In this document: one piece after another, positions 7,102 to 15,061 of the stretch
Position numbering within the stretch: the stretch's first letter is position 1
Layout: every line of letters starts with the position of its first letter
NCBI GenBank assembly: GCA_013572355.1
Contig: QBUV01000094.1
Span: 1-34,601 of the forward strand
Direction: 5' to 3'
DNA from: Candidatus Methanogaster sp.
GTDB taxonomy: Archaea > Halobacteriota > Methanosarcinia > Methanosarcinales > Methanogasteraceae
Length of the DNA stretch: 34,601 nucleotides
Translations under genes and position numbers: made by a program
Notes under the pieces: generated by a model
Databases searched by the model: none
Seen by the model: only the letters and a program-made list of their open reading frames with translations
What the model was told of the DNA's origin: nothing

Positions 7102-7722
7102 TCAGACGCTTTGCCCAAGCATGATACGCTCGCACCGCTTGAGGTCCTGAACCGTGTTCACATTCAGCGCAACTTCAGTTTCAGGGAGAATCAGGTTATA
7201 ATCGGGCTGCTCCTCCTCGATCAGACCACCATCGAGGATGTTAACGCCGCACGGGACGATCAACTCATCGTTGCGATTGAAGACCGCGGTCGGGTGCTGC
7301 CCAAGTTCCGTACAGACGGAAAGCGGCGTGTGAACAGAGAGCGCAGGTTCGCAGCGCTTGTTGTAGATCGAAACAACCCTATCGATCATCTCAGGGGTTA
7401 CAAGCGGGAGATCAGACATTACAACGAGTACCGGCTCCTTGATTCCCGCTGCCTTGATCCCGTGAACCATGTCGCCGACGTAACCGAGACCGGGCGCGGG
7501 AATGATATCGACATCCCCCTGCGTCCCAAGATATTCCTGTGTCTGCGGAACGCTTGGTGAGGTCACGACAAAGATGCTGCCTATCGACCTGCTGCGCCTG
7601 AGCGTATCGATCACGTACATGATAAGCGGTCTTCCGCAAAGTTCGACCATCGGCTTTTCGCCAGTCCAGTCCCCTGTGAAGAACCTGCTCCCGACCCCGC
7701 CAGCCATCACTACCGCATCCAT
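7102..7722 (-). CDS. cobY: adenosylcobinamide-phosphate guanylyltransferase
   Basis: CobY is the archaeal, non-CobU enzyme that transfers GMP to adenosylcobinamide phosphate in B12 synthesis or salvage. The N terminus MDAVVMAGGVGSRF holds the nucleotidyltransferase signature (GGxGxR), and GEKPMVELCGRPLI, VVMSDLPLVTPEMID and ALNVNTVQDL follow as in the family. From the ATG at 7722 the protein has 206 residues, close to MJ1117-type CobY. A GTG at 7731 overlaps the stop of the upstream aldolase by 4 nt (GTGA) and would add three residues; I choose the ATG because homologues begin with MDA/MxA, though coupled initiation at the GTG is possible. The corrinoid product suits the CODH/ACS subunit encoded at 19.4 kb. 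Confidence 0.85.
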   Translation of the reverse strand: MDAVVMAGGVGSRFFTGDWTGEKPMVELCGRPLIMYVIDTLRRSRSIGSIFVVTSPSVPQTQEYLGTQGDVDIIPAPGLGYVGDMVHGIKAAGIKEPVLVVMSDLPLVTPEMIDRVVSIYNKRCEPALSVHTPLSVCTELGQHPTAVFNRNDELIVPCGVNILDGGLIEEEQPDYNLILPETEVALNVNTVQDLKRCERIMLGQSV

Positions 7723-7727
7723 GCGAA

Positions 7728-8309
7728 TCACCTTCCGCTCCCGCGCCCTTCCCGCCCGCTAACGAGATCAAGATGGTACTTCACCATGCAACTGTGTTCG
7801 ATCTGGGTTGTCACCACGTACGCCTCCTCAAGAAGCATCCCGGTGGCGATCGTGCCGTGCCCGCGTATGATCACGCCTTTGTGCTCGCGCAAAAATGAGG
7901 CGGCATTCTCTGCAAGTTCCGAGGTTCCGATGCCGCCTGTAACGATCGGGATCTCGTGCAGGAAGTATATTCCCTCGCTATCGACCGGCACGACCCGGGA
8001 ATCCTCGATCAAGGACTCGATCACCGAAAAAGGGCAGTGTGCATGGATGATTGCGAGCGCTGAAGTGTTCTTGTAGATGGCGCGATGCACGATCGCCTCT
8101 GATGATGCGATCATGTCCATGCTTGAGGTTCCCTCGACACTGATCTCTACAACGGAATCCCGGTCGATCTCGTCCAGTGCGGATCCGCTTCTCGTGATCA
8201 GCATTCCTCCGCCGGTGCGGACGCTGATATTGCCGAAATGCGACTCAACAAGACCGTACTCAACAAGTTTCTTTCCGAATCGTGAAATCTCTCGCCACAT
8301 GGTTCTCAT
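7728..8309 (-). CDS. fucA: class II aldolase, L-fuculose-phosphate aldolase type
   Basis: This 193-residue zinc aldolase shows the family landmarks: SHFGNISVR (23-31), TRSGSALDEI, the catalytic Glu71 in SSEAIVHRAIY, and zinc ligands H89, H91 (HAHCPF) and H151 (RGHG). In Methanocaldococcus the homologue MJ1418 makes lactaldehyde, which feeds lactate for coenzyme F420; that role is plausible here but not shown by sequence. The stop overlaps the GTG option for cobY, so the two are translationally linked and both serve cofactor synthesis. The start could be the ATG at 8309 or the one three codons later. The gene is divergent from gatA. Confidence 0.82.
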   Translation of the reverse strand: MRTMWREISRFGKKLVEYGLVESHFGNISVRTGGGMLITRSGSALDEIDRDSVVEISVEGTSSMDMIASSEAIVHRAIYKNTSALAIIHAHCPFSVIESLIEDSRVVPVDSEGIYFLHEIPIVTGGIGTSELAENAASFLREHKGVIIRGHGTIATGMLLEEAYVVTTQIEHSCMVKYHLDLVSGREGRGSGR

Positions 8310-8418
8310 ATCAATTGTCGTTGGTCTATCTCTACCAATCTTTAGTATTTGCTCCGGATGGAACTGATGACGCTGGCATACAACTTAAGTAGAATCTACA
8401 CAATACAAAGCGTGAACC

Positions 8419-9813
8419 ATGATGAGTATCACTGATGTACTGCGGCGTGTCGAGGAGGCATCTGCCGAGGACGTGGTCGCCGAACATCTCGAGCAGATCC
8501 GCAAGAGCAAGTTTAACACATTCATAACAGTAGCAGAAGATCAATCACTCGAGCGTGCCCGCTTGATCGATTCAGGAGAATTAAAATCAGGCGGCAGACT
8601 CGCAGGCGTCCCGATAGCGATCAAGGACAACATGTCGACGACGGGCATCCTGACGACCTGCGCATCGCATATTCTCGATGGCTACATCCCGCCCTACGAC
8701 GCAACCGTCGTTGAGCGTCTCTATAACGAAGGCGCAATCGTAATCGGGAAGACAAACATGGATGAGTTTGCGATGGGCACATCCACAGAGTCCAGCTACT
8801 ACGGACCGACAAGGAATCCGCACAACCCGGATTGCGTTCCGGGCGGCTCATCTGGAGGGAGTGCTGCCACTGTTGCAGCAGGAGAGGTGGCAATCTCGCT
8901 TGGCTCTGACACAGGCGGCTCTGTCCGGTGTCCTGCGTCCTTCTGCGGCGTTGTCGGGTTAAAGCCGACTTATGGCGCGGTATCCAGATACGGACTTATC
9001 TCGTATGCAAACTCGCTCGAACAGATCGGACCGATCGCATCGAACGTGGAGGACGTCGCGTTCCTCTACTCGATCATCGCTGGCTACGATCCAAAGGATT
9101 CGACGTCTGTGGAGGTCGATACAGAGATCGGCATCGATTGCGACGTCAAGGGGCTTACGATCGGCGTTCCCGCTCAGTACTTTGGTGAGGGGATCGATCC
9201 CGCGGTCGAAAGCGCAGTCTGGGACGGGATACACCGTCTTGAGGGCGAGGGCGCAACATACAGCGAGGTCGATATGCCGCATACCGATTATGCGCTTGCC
9301 GCCTACTACATCATCGCAATGAGCGAGGCGTCCTCGAATCTGGCGAGGTTCGATGGCATGAGGTACGGTCTCCGGACCGAGGATAAGGACTGGAGCACCA
9401 CGTACTCAGAGATCCGTGCACTCGGGTTCGGAGAGGAGGTCAAGCGGAGGATAATTCTCGGCACGTTCTCGCTGTCGACTGGATATCACGACAAATACTA
9501 CTTAAAAGCGCTTCAGGTGCGGACGCTCGTCAAACAGGACTTTGATCGGGCATTCAAGGATGTTGACGTCCTGATTGCGCCGACGATGCCGATGCCTGCG
9601 TTTCGGATTGGGGAACTCGTGGATCCGCTCTCGCAGTACCTTGCCGATGTGAACACCGTTCCGATCAACCTCGCAGGCGTGCCATCGGTATCGGTGCCGT
9701 GCGGGAGCACGGATGGGCTTCCGATCGGGATGCAGATCATTGGGCGGTACTTCGATGAACCAAGGATTCTCGGTGTGGCAGCGGCTGTGGAGCGGTCATT
9801 GCAATACTCGTAA
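8419..9813 (+). CDS. gatA: Asp/Glu-tRNA(Asn/Gln) amidotransferase subunit A
   Basis: GatA releases ammonia from glutamine or asparagine for the GatCAB complex, which converts misacylated Asp-tRNA(Asn) or Glu-tRNA(Gln). The 464-residue protein has the amidase Ser-cisSer-Lys triad: Lys69 in PIAIKDN, Ser144 in PGGSSGGSAA, and nucleophile Ser168 in GSDTGGSVRCPASFCG, with spacing equal to that of known GatA. Neither gatB nor gatC lies in the window, so the complex is encoded at more than one locus. Two ATGs in a row (8419, 8422) could serve as start. A TATA-like CAACTTAAGTAG near 8386 predicts a short leader. The gene is flanked by an oppositely oriented gene on each side, so it is probably monocistronic. 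Confidence 0.93.
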   Translation: MMSITDVLRRVEEASAEDVVAEHLEQIRKSKFNTFITVAEDQSLERARLIDSGELKSGGRLAGVPIAIKDNMSTTGILTTCASHILDGYIPPYDATVVERLYNEGAIVIGKTNMDEFAMGTSTESSYYGPTRNPHNPDCVPGGSSGGSAATVAAGEVAISLGSDTGGSVRCPASFCGVVGLKPTYGAVSRYGLISYANSLEQIGPIASNVEDVAFLYSIIAGYDPKDSTSVEVDTEIGIDCDVKGLTIGVPAQYFGEGIDPAVESAVWDGIHRLEGEGATYSEVDMPHTDYALAAYYIIAMSEASSNLARFDGMRYGLRTEDKDWSTTYSEIRALGFGEEVKRRIILGTFSLSTGYHDKYYLKALQVRTLVKQDFDRAFKDVDVLIAPTMPMPAFRIGELVDPLSQYLADVNTVPINLAGVPSVSVPCGSTDGLPIGMQIIGRYFDEPRILGVAAAVERSLQYS

Positions 9814-9851
9814 CGTAGCTGTTCTGCTTCACTTAGCACTTTTAGGGCGAA

Positions 9852-10766
9852 TCAGAAAGTTTCTCGCACAACAACCCCGTCCTCACTTGCCTTCGTCATG
9901 ATCGCACGCCCCCCGGCGTCGTTGATCGCCGAAGCAACCGCGTCGGCAACCGCGTCGCTGGTAAGCGCAACGATGCACCCACCACCGCCAGCGCCGGTGA
10001 TCTTCGCACCATACGCGCCCGCGTCCCTGGCAGCGTACACGAGTCGCGAGAGTTTCGCACTTCCCGCGCCGATCGCATCCAGAAGCCCGTGATCGATGTT
10101 CATCAGTTCCCCGACCGACCTGTAATCGCGTCCCTCGATTAAGGGCACGCCGATCTCTGACAGGTTGTCTATTGTATCGAATATCGAGTCCATGATTCCG
10201 GGATAGTCCTCATGCAGGATTCTGACGTTTCCCACAAGTTCTTTTGTGGAAGAGAACTCTTCTGTGTCCCCGATCACGATATCGCACTCGAGCAGCCGCA
10301 GTCTCGATGATGATACTCCGGGTTTTATCATCATGGTTCCGCCCATCGTCGAGACTGCGGTGTCGGTCGGCGATGCCGTGCCCTGGACATCCCGCTCGAT
10401 CCGGTGCCCCACCTCTGCAAGCGTGGCGCTGTCCATCATGAGCCGGAACTCGGCATTGAGCGCGCCAAGCGTTGCGATCACCGCAGCAGCCGACGATCCG
10501 AGTCCTGATCCGACCGGAATCTCCGAATTGATCCGAACCGAGACCGCAGGGACGGCGAGCGATTCGATGCACCGCGAGATGTAGGGGTGCACCATGTAAT
10601 CGATGCCTGTCGTGCCGAGAAGGGACGAGATCGTCGTCTGGTCAGATTCCGAGACCGTTGCGGTGGTGCGGAGGTTGATTGCGGATGCGATCGCACGCTT
10701 GCCGTAGACTACCGCGTGTTCGCCGAAGAGATATATTTTTCCGGGTGCAGAGCAAGTTGTGGTCAT
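9852..10766 (-). CDS. mvk: mevalonate kinase
   Basis: The 304-residue GHMP kinase phosphorylates mevalonate in isoprenoid (archaeal lipid) synthesis. All three GHMP motifs are visible: APGKIYLFGEHAVVYG (7-22), PVGSGLGSSAAAV (84-96) and AKITGAGGGGCIVAL near 255-268. SPTDTAVSTMGG carries the conserved Asp that acts as base. Length matches archaeal mevalonate kinases (300-315). It lies 69 nt downstream of the toxin gene on the same strand, so some read-through is possible. Its 3' end faces gatA across a 38-nt gap with no clear terminator. Confidence 0.92.
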   Translation of the reverse strand: MTTTCSAPGKIYLFGEHAVVYGKRAIASAINLRTTATVSESDQTTISSLLGTTGIDYMVHPYISRCIESLAVPAVSVRINSEIPVGSGLGSSAAAVIATLGALNAEFRLMMDSATLAEVGHRIERDVQGTASPTDTAVSTMGGTMMIKPGVSSSRLRLLECDIVIGDTEEFSSTKELVGNVRILHEDYPGIMDSIFDTIDNLSEIGVPLIEGRDYRSVGELMNIDHGLLDAIGAGSAKLSRLVYAARDAGAYGAKITGAGGGGCIVALTSDAVADAVASAINDAGGRAIMTKASEDGVVVRETF

Positions 10767-10835
10767 GTTATCGCGTGTCTCTCATTTTCTATGGGGTGGT
10801 ATGTTCATTTCTTTCGTTTCAGATAATCTACGAGC

Positions 10836-11198
10836 TCAAAGTCCCAATGCGATCCGCAATCGCTCTTCTATTTCATTCATCAGATCCCTGTCCAGTTCCC
10901 CCAAAACACGCAATACAAGCGACCTATCGAGTAACGCCAACTTGTGCGTCCTGAATACCGAGCGATATTTCAAACCCGCCCCCGGAAAGGAAGAATGTCC
11001 TGGTTCAAGGATGAAATCAGTCGGGAGTAATTCTGCGGGCATCGATGATGAGACGAAAAGACAGAGAACGTCATCAAATCTTCGCATCAGGTGGTCAGGC
11101 GTAAGCACCACCGCTGGACGGACTTTTGTGTTGGTAAGGTCAGTAAACGGGTAGCGAACGAGAACTATACTACCTCGCCTTACGATTCGCTGAGCCAT
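10836..11198 (-). CDS. MazF/PemK-like toxin (type II toxin-antitoxin)
   Basis: The 120-residue protein resembles the PemK/MazF/Kid endoribonuclease fold: RRGSIVLVRYPFTDLTNTKVRPAVVLTP (about 7-34) holds the beta1 Arg and RPAVVL strand. SFPGAGLKYRSVFRTHKLALLDRS supplies the Ser/Thr and hydrophobic strand seen near the active site, and a C-terminal helix ends it. Such toxins cut single-stranded RNA; the site preference cannot be read from sequence. The start overlaps the upstream antitoxin gene by 19 nt, the usual order (antitoxin then toxin). I am fairly sure of the fold class, less so of present activity. Confidence 0.75.
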   Translation of the reverse strand: MAQRIVRRGSIVLVRYPFTDLTNTKVRPAVVLTPDHLMRRFDDVLCLFVSSSMPAELLPTDFILEPGHSSFPGAGLKYRSVFRTHKLALLDRSLVLRVLGELDRDLMNEIEERLRIALGL

Positions 11199-11437
11199 TT
11201 GACTGCCTCACCATCCTCACTGGAGTAAACATCCTCGCAACTGGCATCCAGCCAGTCGAAACTCCCGGATTCCATGACGAGCTGCATAAGTTCTTGAGTT
11301 GAGATCTCGTCAGTCAGAACCGAGAAATTCTGCAAACTCCGCCGTGCTATCACGAAAGCCGCAAAGATCTCGACTTCTGCACGTTCCTGAGGTGCCATAT
11401 TATCAAGTAATTGTGAGAGTTTTTTTGATACAGGCAT
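11180..11437 (-). CDS. probable antitoxin partner of the MazF-like toxin
   Basis: This 85-residue acidic protein precedes and overlaps the toxin gene by 19 nt. I do not recognise a DNA-binding fold with certainty; the N-terminal half (KLSQLLDNMAPQERAEVEIFAAFVIARR) is helical and the C-terminal half is acidic, rich in D/E/S, as expected for a segment that wraps a basic toxin. Similar short proteins beginning with a KxxxLLDxMxPxExxEVExFAxF pattern accompany MazF-type toxins in archaea and bacteria. A GAGAGGTGA ribosome site lies 3 nt before the ATG. The promoter region holds a perfect inverted repeat suited to self-repression. Confidence 0.65.
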   Translation of the reverse strand: MPVSKKLSQLLDNMAPQERAEVEIFAAFVIARRSLQNFSVLTDEISTQELMQLVMESGSFDWLDASCEDVYSSEDGEAVKWLSES

Positions 11438-11453
11438 AATTCACCTCTCTATC

Positions 11454-11503
11454 ATTATTTCCTAAATAATTTACCTTTACGCCACAATGGTTTAAATAAT
11501 AAA
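11454..11503 (-). promoter_or_regulatory. toxin-antitoxin promoter and candidate operator
   Basis: A perfect 7-3-7 inverted repeat (ATTATTT, 3 nt, AAATAAT; 11454-11470) sits 17 nt before the antitoxin start. A TATA-like TTTATTATTTAAAC (near 11490-11503, minus strand) would place the transcription start on the repeat, so a protein bound there would block initiation. Autoregulation by the antitoxin or the complex is inferred from this layout. Confidence 0.45.
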
Positions 11504-11533
11504 TTTGCCTGCCCGACTATACCGCACACAAAA

Positions 11534-13255
11534 TCAACCCCCGCCTTTCGCGACCCCGATCAGCTGTTTCGTGTACGGGTGCTCAGGATTTGCGATGACA
11601 CGGTGTGCTGGCGCGTTCTCCACGATCTTGCCACCATGCAGCACCGCGATCCGGTCGCTCACCTTGCGTGCAACCCCGATGTCGTGCGTCACAAAGAGCA
11701 TGGAGATGCCACGCTCGTTCTGCAGGTCGAGGAGGAGCCTCAGAACCTTTGCCTGGACGCTCGAGTCAAGGAAGGACGTCGATTCATCCGCGATGAGTAG
11801 ATGTGGCTTCATTATCAGCGCACGTGCTATAGCCACCCGCTGCAACTCACCTCCGCTTAATTCATGCGGATATTTCTGCAGAAAATACTCATCAACCGGC
11901 AGTTGCACCTCTCGAAGCGCGCTTTCAATCCTATCCCCGGATTCGTCATCGAATTCTCCGTGTATGTGCAGGGGCTCTGCAATCGCCTCAGACACCGTGA
12001 ACCTGTGACTGATCGAGTCCCTTGGTGACTGGTAGACGATCCCAACCGTTTTTGCAAACTCTTTCCGGTCGATATCTGAAACCCCCCTCCCTCGAAAGAG
12101 AATCTCCCCGCTATCCGGCTTGATCGTGCCTGCGATCAGGTATGCAAGCGTGGTCTTCCCGGAGCCGGTCTCGCCCACGAGTGCGAGTATCTCACCCTCG
12201 TCAAGCGTAAGAGAGATGTCGCTTAAGACCCGGAGGTCTTTGTATGACTTCGAGACGTCTTTCACAGATACCATGGTCGCTATGCCGCCGCGGTGGCAGA
12301 CGACATAACCATAGTCCTCCTTTACACTACTATCCCCCCTCGGCACCGCCTGCGGTTCTTTCTGCGAGCAGACACCGATCGACTGCGTACATCTCGGCTG
12401 GAAGATGCAACAGCTACGCTCGCTGGATCGGGAAAACATGGATGGCGGAACTCCCCTCACACCTGCAAGGTCTTTAGCACGCTCCATCATAGGAAACGAC
12501 CGGACAAGCGCACGGGTGTACGGATGGCGTGGCGCATCCAGGAGTTCATGGGATGGCAGGGATTCGAGAATGCTCCCGAAATAGAGCACCTCGCAGCGAT
12601 CAGAGCAGATGGGCACAAAGGAGAGGTCATGGGTTATCAGAAGCACCGCCTTACCTGCATCCACCTGTTCGTTTATCACCTCGGCAAGGTACGATTTCGT
12701 GATCGCATCGACAGATGCAACAGGTTCGTCGAGCACGAGGATTCCCGGGTCTGTGATCAGCGCCATCGCCATCAGGACCCGCTGGCGTTCGCCGGCACTG
12801 ATCTGGTGCGGGTACAGGATATCGCGCCCCGCTTTTATCTTTAAGTAATCAAGCATCCTTTCGGACCGCTCCCGTGCAATACTCCGGGATTCCCCGTTCT
12901 TGATCAGCGGTTCGGCGACCTGATCGATGATCCGGTGAACCGGGTTTAGCACGTCCCCGTAATTCTGGAACACGATAGCGATCTCATTCCACCTGATCGT
13001 TTCCATCTCCGAATCGGAAAGACCGGATACATCGGTGCCGCCCACCAGAACCTGCCCCGTCATCACAGCGTTTGGTGCCAGGAGTTTCATGGAAGCGAGT
13101 GCGAGCGTCGACTTTCCGGAACCGGACTCCCCGACCACGGAAACGCACTCTCCCTCATTTATTTTAATAGATATGTTGTCCAGGGCAGTAATGTGGTCAT
13201 CAGGCGAACCTGATACACCGTACCGCACATTCAGATTCTTAAATTGGAGTGACAT
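11534..13255 (-). CDS. fused double ATPase of a peptide/nickel-type ABC importer (DppD-DppF fusion)
   Basis: The 573-residue protein contains two ABC ATPase domains. Domain 1 has Walker A GESGSGKST (42-50), signature ISAGE (152-156), Walker B ILVLDEP (172-178) and the cysteine-containing oligopeptide-family tail (HPYTRALVRSFP and on to about 300). Domain 2 starts near 328 and has Walker A GETGSGKTT (361-369), signature LSGGE (466-470), Walker B LLIADES and H-loop FVTHD. In most dipeptide or nickel systems these are two proteins (DppD/DppF, NikD/NikE); fused forms exist, as in YejF. The first signature lacks the usual LSGG, a common asymmetry. It overlaps the upstream permease gene by 17 nt and is the last gene of the operon. 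Confidence 0.9.
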   Translation of the reverse strand: MSLQFKNLNVRYGVSGSPDDHITALDNISIKINEGECVSVVGESGSGKSTLALASMKLLAPNAVMTGQVLVGGTDVSGLSDSEMETIRWNEIAIVFQNYGDVLNPVHRIIDQVAEPLIKNGESRSIARERSERMLDYLKIKAGRDILYPHQISAGERQRVLMAMALITDPGILVLDEPVASVDAITKSYLAEVINEQVDAGKAVLLITHDLSFVPICSDRCEVLYFGSILESLPSHELLDAPRHPYTRALVRSFPMMERAKDLAGVRGVPPSMFSRSSERSCCIFQPRCTQSIGVCSQKEPQAVPRGDSSVKEDYGYVVCHRGGIATMVSVKDVSKSYKDLRVLSDISLTLDEGEILALVGETGSGKTTLAYLIAGTIKPDSGEILFRGRGVSDIDRKEFAKTVGIVYQSPRDSISHRFTVSEAIAEPLHIHGEFDDESGDRIESALREVQLPVDEYFLQKYPHELSGGELQRVAIARALIMKPHLLIADESTSFLDSSVQAKVLRLLLDLQNERGISMLFVTHDIGVARKVSDRIAVLHGGKIVENAPAHRVIANPEHPYTKQLIGVAKGGG

Positions 13256-14102
13256 TGTTCCTCCGCAGTCTCGGATCGAATATCTCCTCTATCGCGTAAG
13301 ATATGAGTCCGAGCGAGATGATAAGCAGTGAAAGTGCGACAACTGGCGGAAGCAGCCAGTTGAACCAGACGCCGAAACACGGATCTAGGTAGCGCATCGC
13401 ATAACTCATCATGATCCCGAGACTCTTTGTGGTCGGATCGAATATTCCGAGGAATGATAAGCCTGCTTCCATGAAGACCGCGATCCGGGCTTTTGTGACA
13501 AAACCCATAGCATACAGCGGAAAGAGTTCTGGCATGATGTGCTTGTACATGATATAGCTCGTCGGTGCGCCCGTGTTCTTTGCAGCTTTTACATACAGCT
13601 TCGTCTTAAGCGAGAGCGTTTGTGCCCGCATCCCTCTTGCTATGGTCTGCCACAGCACAAGCGAGAGTGCAATTATCAGAACGGTGGTGGACGGCTTGAA
13701 GTACGCTGCAATCAGTATCAGTACCATGATCGTTGGTATCGCAAGCAGGGCATCAGCGAGCCTCATGACGATCATGTCATACATCCCGCCGATCAACGCG
13801 GCAGAGACGCCGAGTACGATCCCGATCGTGCAGGTGATGGTTGCAACCGCTATTCCGAAGAGAATCGAGGTTCGAAGTGCCCACAGAAGCTCGCTGAATA
13901 TGTCATAGCCGATATCATTGGTTCCGAGAAGGTGTTCCCTCGATGGCGGCTGGAACGCTGAGGCTGAGTAATCCCATGGATCGTGTGGTGCGATTACCGG
14001 GGCAAGGATCGCTGTTGTGAATAAGAATAAGATTAGCACGAGTCCGGCGACACCGATTTTATCCTTTGCAAACTCTTGGAATGGTTTAATATGCATATCC
14101 AA
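13239..14102 (-). CDS. ABC transporter permease, DppC/NikC type
   Basis: This 287-residue membrane protein has about six hydrophobic segments and the DppC-type N terminus (a first helix near 17-40, then DPWDYSASAFQPPSREHLLGTND near 55-80). The permease EAA-like loop (ARGMRAQTLSLKTKLYVKAAKNTGA, about 152-176) contacts the ATPase. Together with the DppB-type partner it forms the membrane channel of a peptide/nickel-family importer. It overlaps its neighbours by 17 nt on both sides, so subunit production is tightly coupled. Confidence 0.9.
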   Translation of the reverse strand: MDMHIKPFQEFAKDKIGVAGLVLILFLFTTAILAPVIAPHDPWDYSASAFQPPSREHLLGTNDIGYDIFSELLWALRTSILFGIAVATITCTIGIVLGVSAALIGGMYDMIVMRLADALLAIPTIMVLILIAAYFKPSTTVLIIALSLVLWQTIARGMRAQTLSLKTKLYVKAAKNTGAPTSYIMYKHIMPELFPLYAMGFVTKARIAVFMEAGLSFLGIFDPTTKSLGIMMSYAMRYLDPCFGVWFNWLLPPVVALSLLIISLGLISYAIEEIFDPRLRRNNVTPI

Positions 14103-15060
14103 CCCTCGGATCGATCTTTTTATACATCAGGTCAACAACAATGTTAATCAGGAGTACCAGAATCACTGATACCGTGAGAATCCCCTGCATCAGTGGCAGA
14201 TCACGGTTCGATATCGCATGATACGTCAGAAGCCCGAGTCCAGGGTATGCAAAGATAGTTTCGATGAAAAGCGCGCCCGTTATGAGGTATGCGATCCTGA
14301 TACCGATCCTTGTTGCGAACGGGAGTATCGCATTCCTTGCAGCGTGAAGATACTTTATCCTGCGATTTTTGATGCCCTTCGCACGGGCTGTGAGCACGTA
14401 GGGCTCGCGAATCGTGAGCAGCATGCTGTTCCTGATCAGGAGATAGTCGCCAGGGATCATGGAGAGCGTGAGCGTTGCAAGCGGCAGCACCAGGTGCCAG
14501 AGGACGTCTTTGATATACTCGATGCCCTCTGCACCCGAGTACGGTGTCATTGCGCCTGTACTCGGAAACCATCCGAAGTACAGGCAGAATACCGTAAGCG
14601 ATGTGATGCCGATTGCGAGAGACGGGATGCCGTCGAGTAGCAGCATGAACGTGAGGAGCGTTTTGTCGAACCGTCCGCCGCGCCGCCACGAACTCTCAAC
14701 GCCCAGCACGATTCCCGCAACGGCTGACAGAATAAACGAGGTTCCCACAAGAAGCAGCGTCCACGGCAGCGCACCCATTATGAGATCCGCAGTGGATGCG
14801 TGGCAGATGTATGAATATCCAAGATCTCCGTGTGCGAGCTCTGTGAGGTATATAAAGAACTGTTCGTGAAGCGGCAGGTCGAGCCCGTGCATCCTGACGA
14901 GTTCCGCATACATCTCTTCAGTCATCAACGTCTCGTGACCGCTGTACATCGCAAGTATTGCGTCACCTGGCAGAAGCCGCGGTAACAGGAAATTGAGGAA
15001 AAGGAGGATAAAGATGGTTAGTAGATAGGCTACTACCATCTTCATCGTCCTGTTTCGCAT
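14086..15060 (-). CDS. ABC transporter permease, DppB/NikB type
   Basis: The 324-residue protein has the DppB layout: an N-terminal helix (about 7-27), the periplasmic-facing RMHGLDLPLHEQFFIYLTELAHGDLGYSY region (53-81) and five further helices. The EAA loop is YVLTARAKGIKNRRIKYLHAARNA near 223-246. It begins 1 nt after the stop of the solute-binding protein gene and overlaps the DppC-type gene by 17 nt. Substrate cannot be assigned from the permease alone. Confidence 0.9.
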   Translation of the reverse strand: MRNRTMKMVVAYLLTIFILLFLNFLLPRLLPGDAILAMYSGHETLMTEEMYAELVRMHGLDLPLHEQFFIYLTELAHGDLGYSYICHASTADLIMGALPWTLLLVGTSFILSAVAGIVLGVESSWRRGGRFDKTLLTFMLLLDGIPSLAIGITSLTVFCLYFGWFPSTGAMTPYSGAEGIEYIKDVLWHLVLPLATLTLSMIPGDYLLIRNSMLLTIREPYVLTARAKGIKNRRIKYLHAARNAILPFATRIGIRIAYLITGALFIETIFAYPGLGLLTYHAISNRDLPLMQGILTVSVILVLLINIVVDLMYKKIDPRVGYAY

Positions 15061-15061
15061 G

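Noticed and set aside
8419-8424. Question of whether gatA starts at 8419 or 8422
   Set aside because: Both ATGs are adjacent and in frame; the difference is one residue and cannot be decided here.
11438-11533. Gap upstream of the antitoxin as a possible tRNA or attachment site
   Set aside because: No cloverleaf and no direct repeat; the only structure is the 7-3-7 inverted repeat, better read as an operator.
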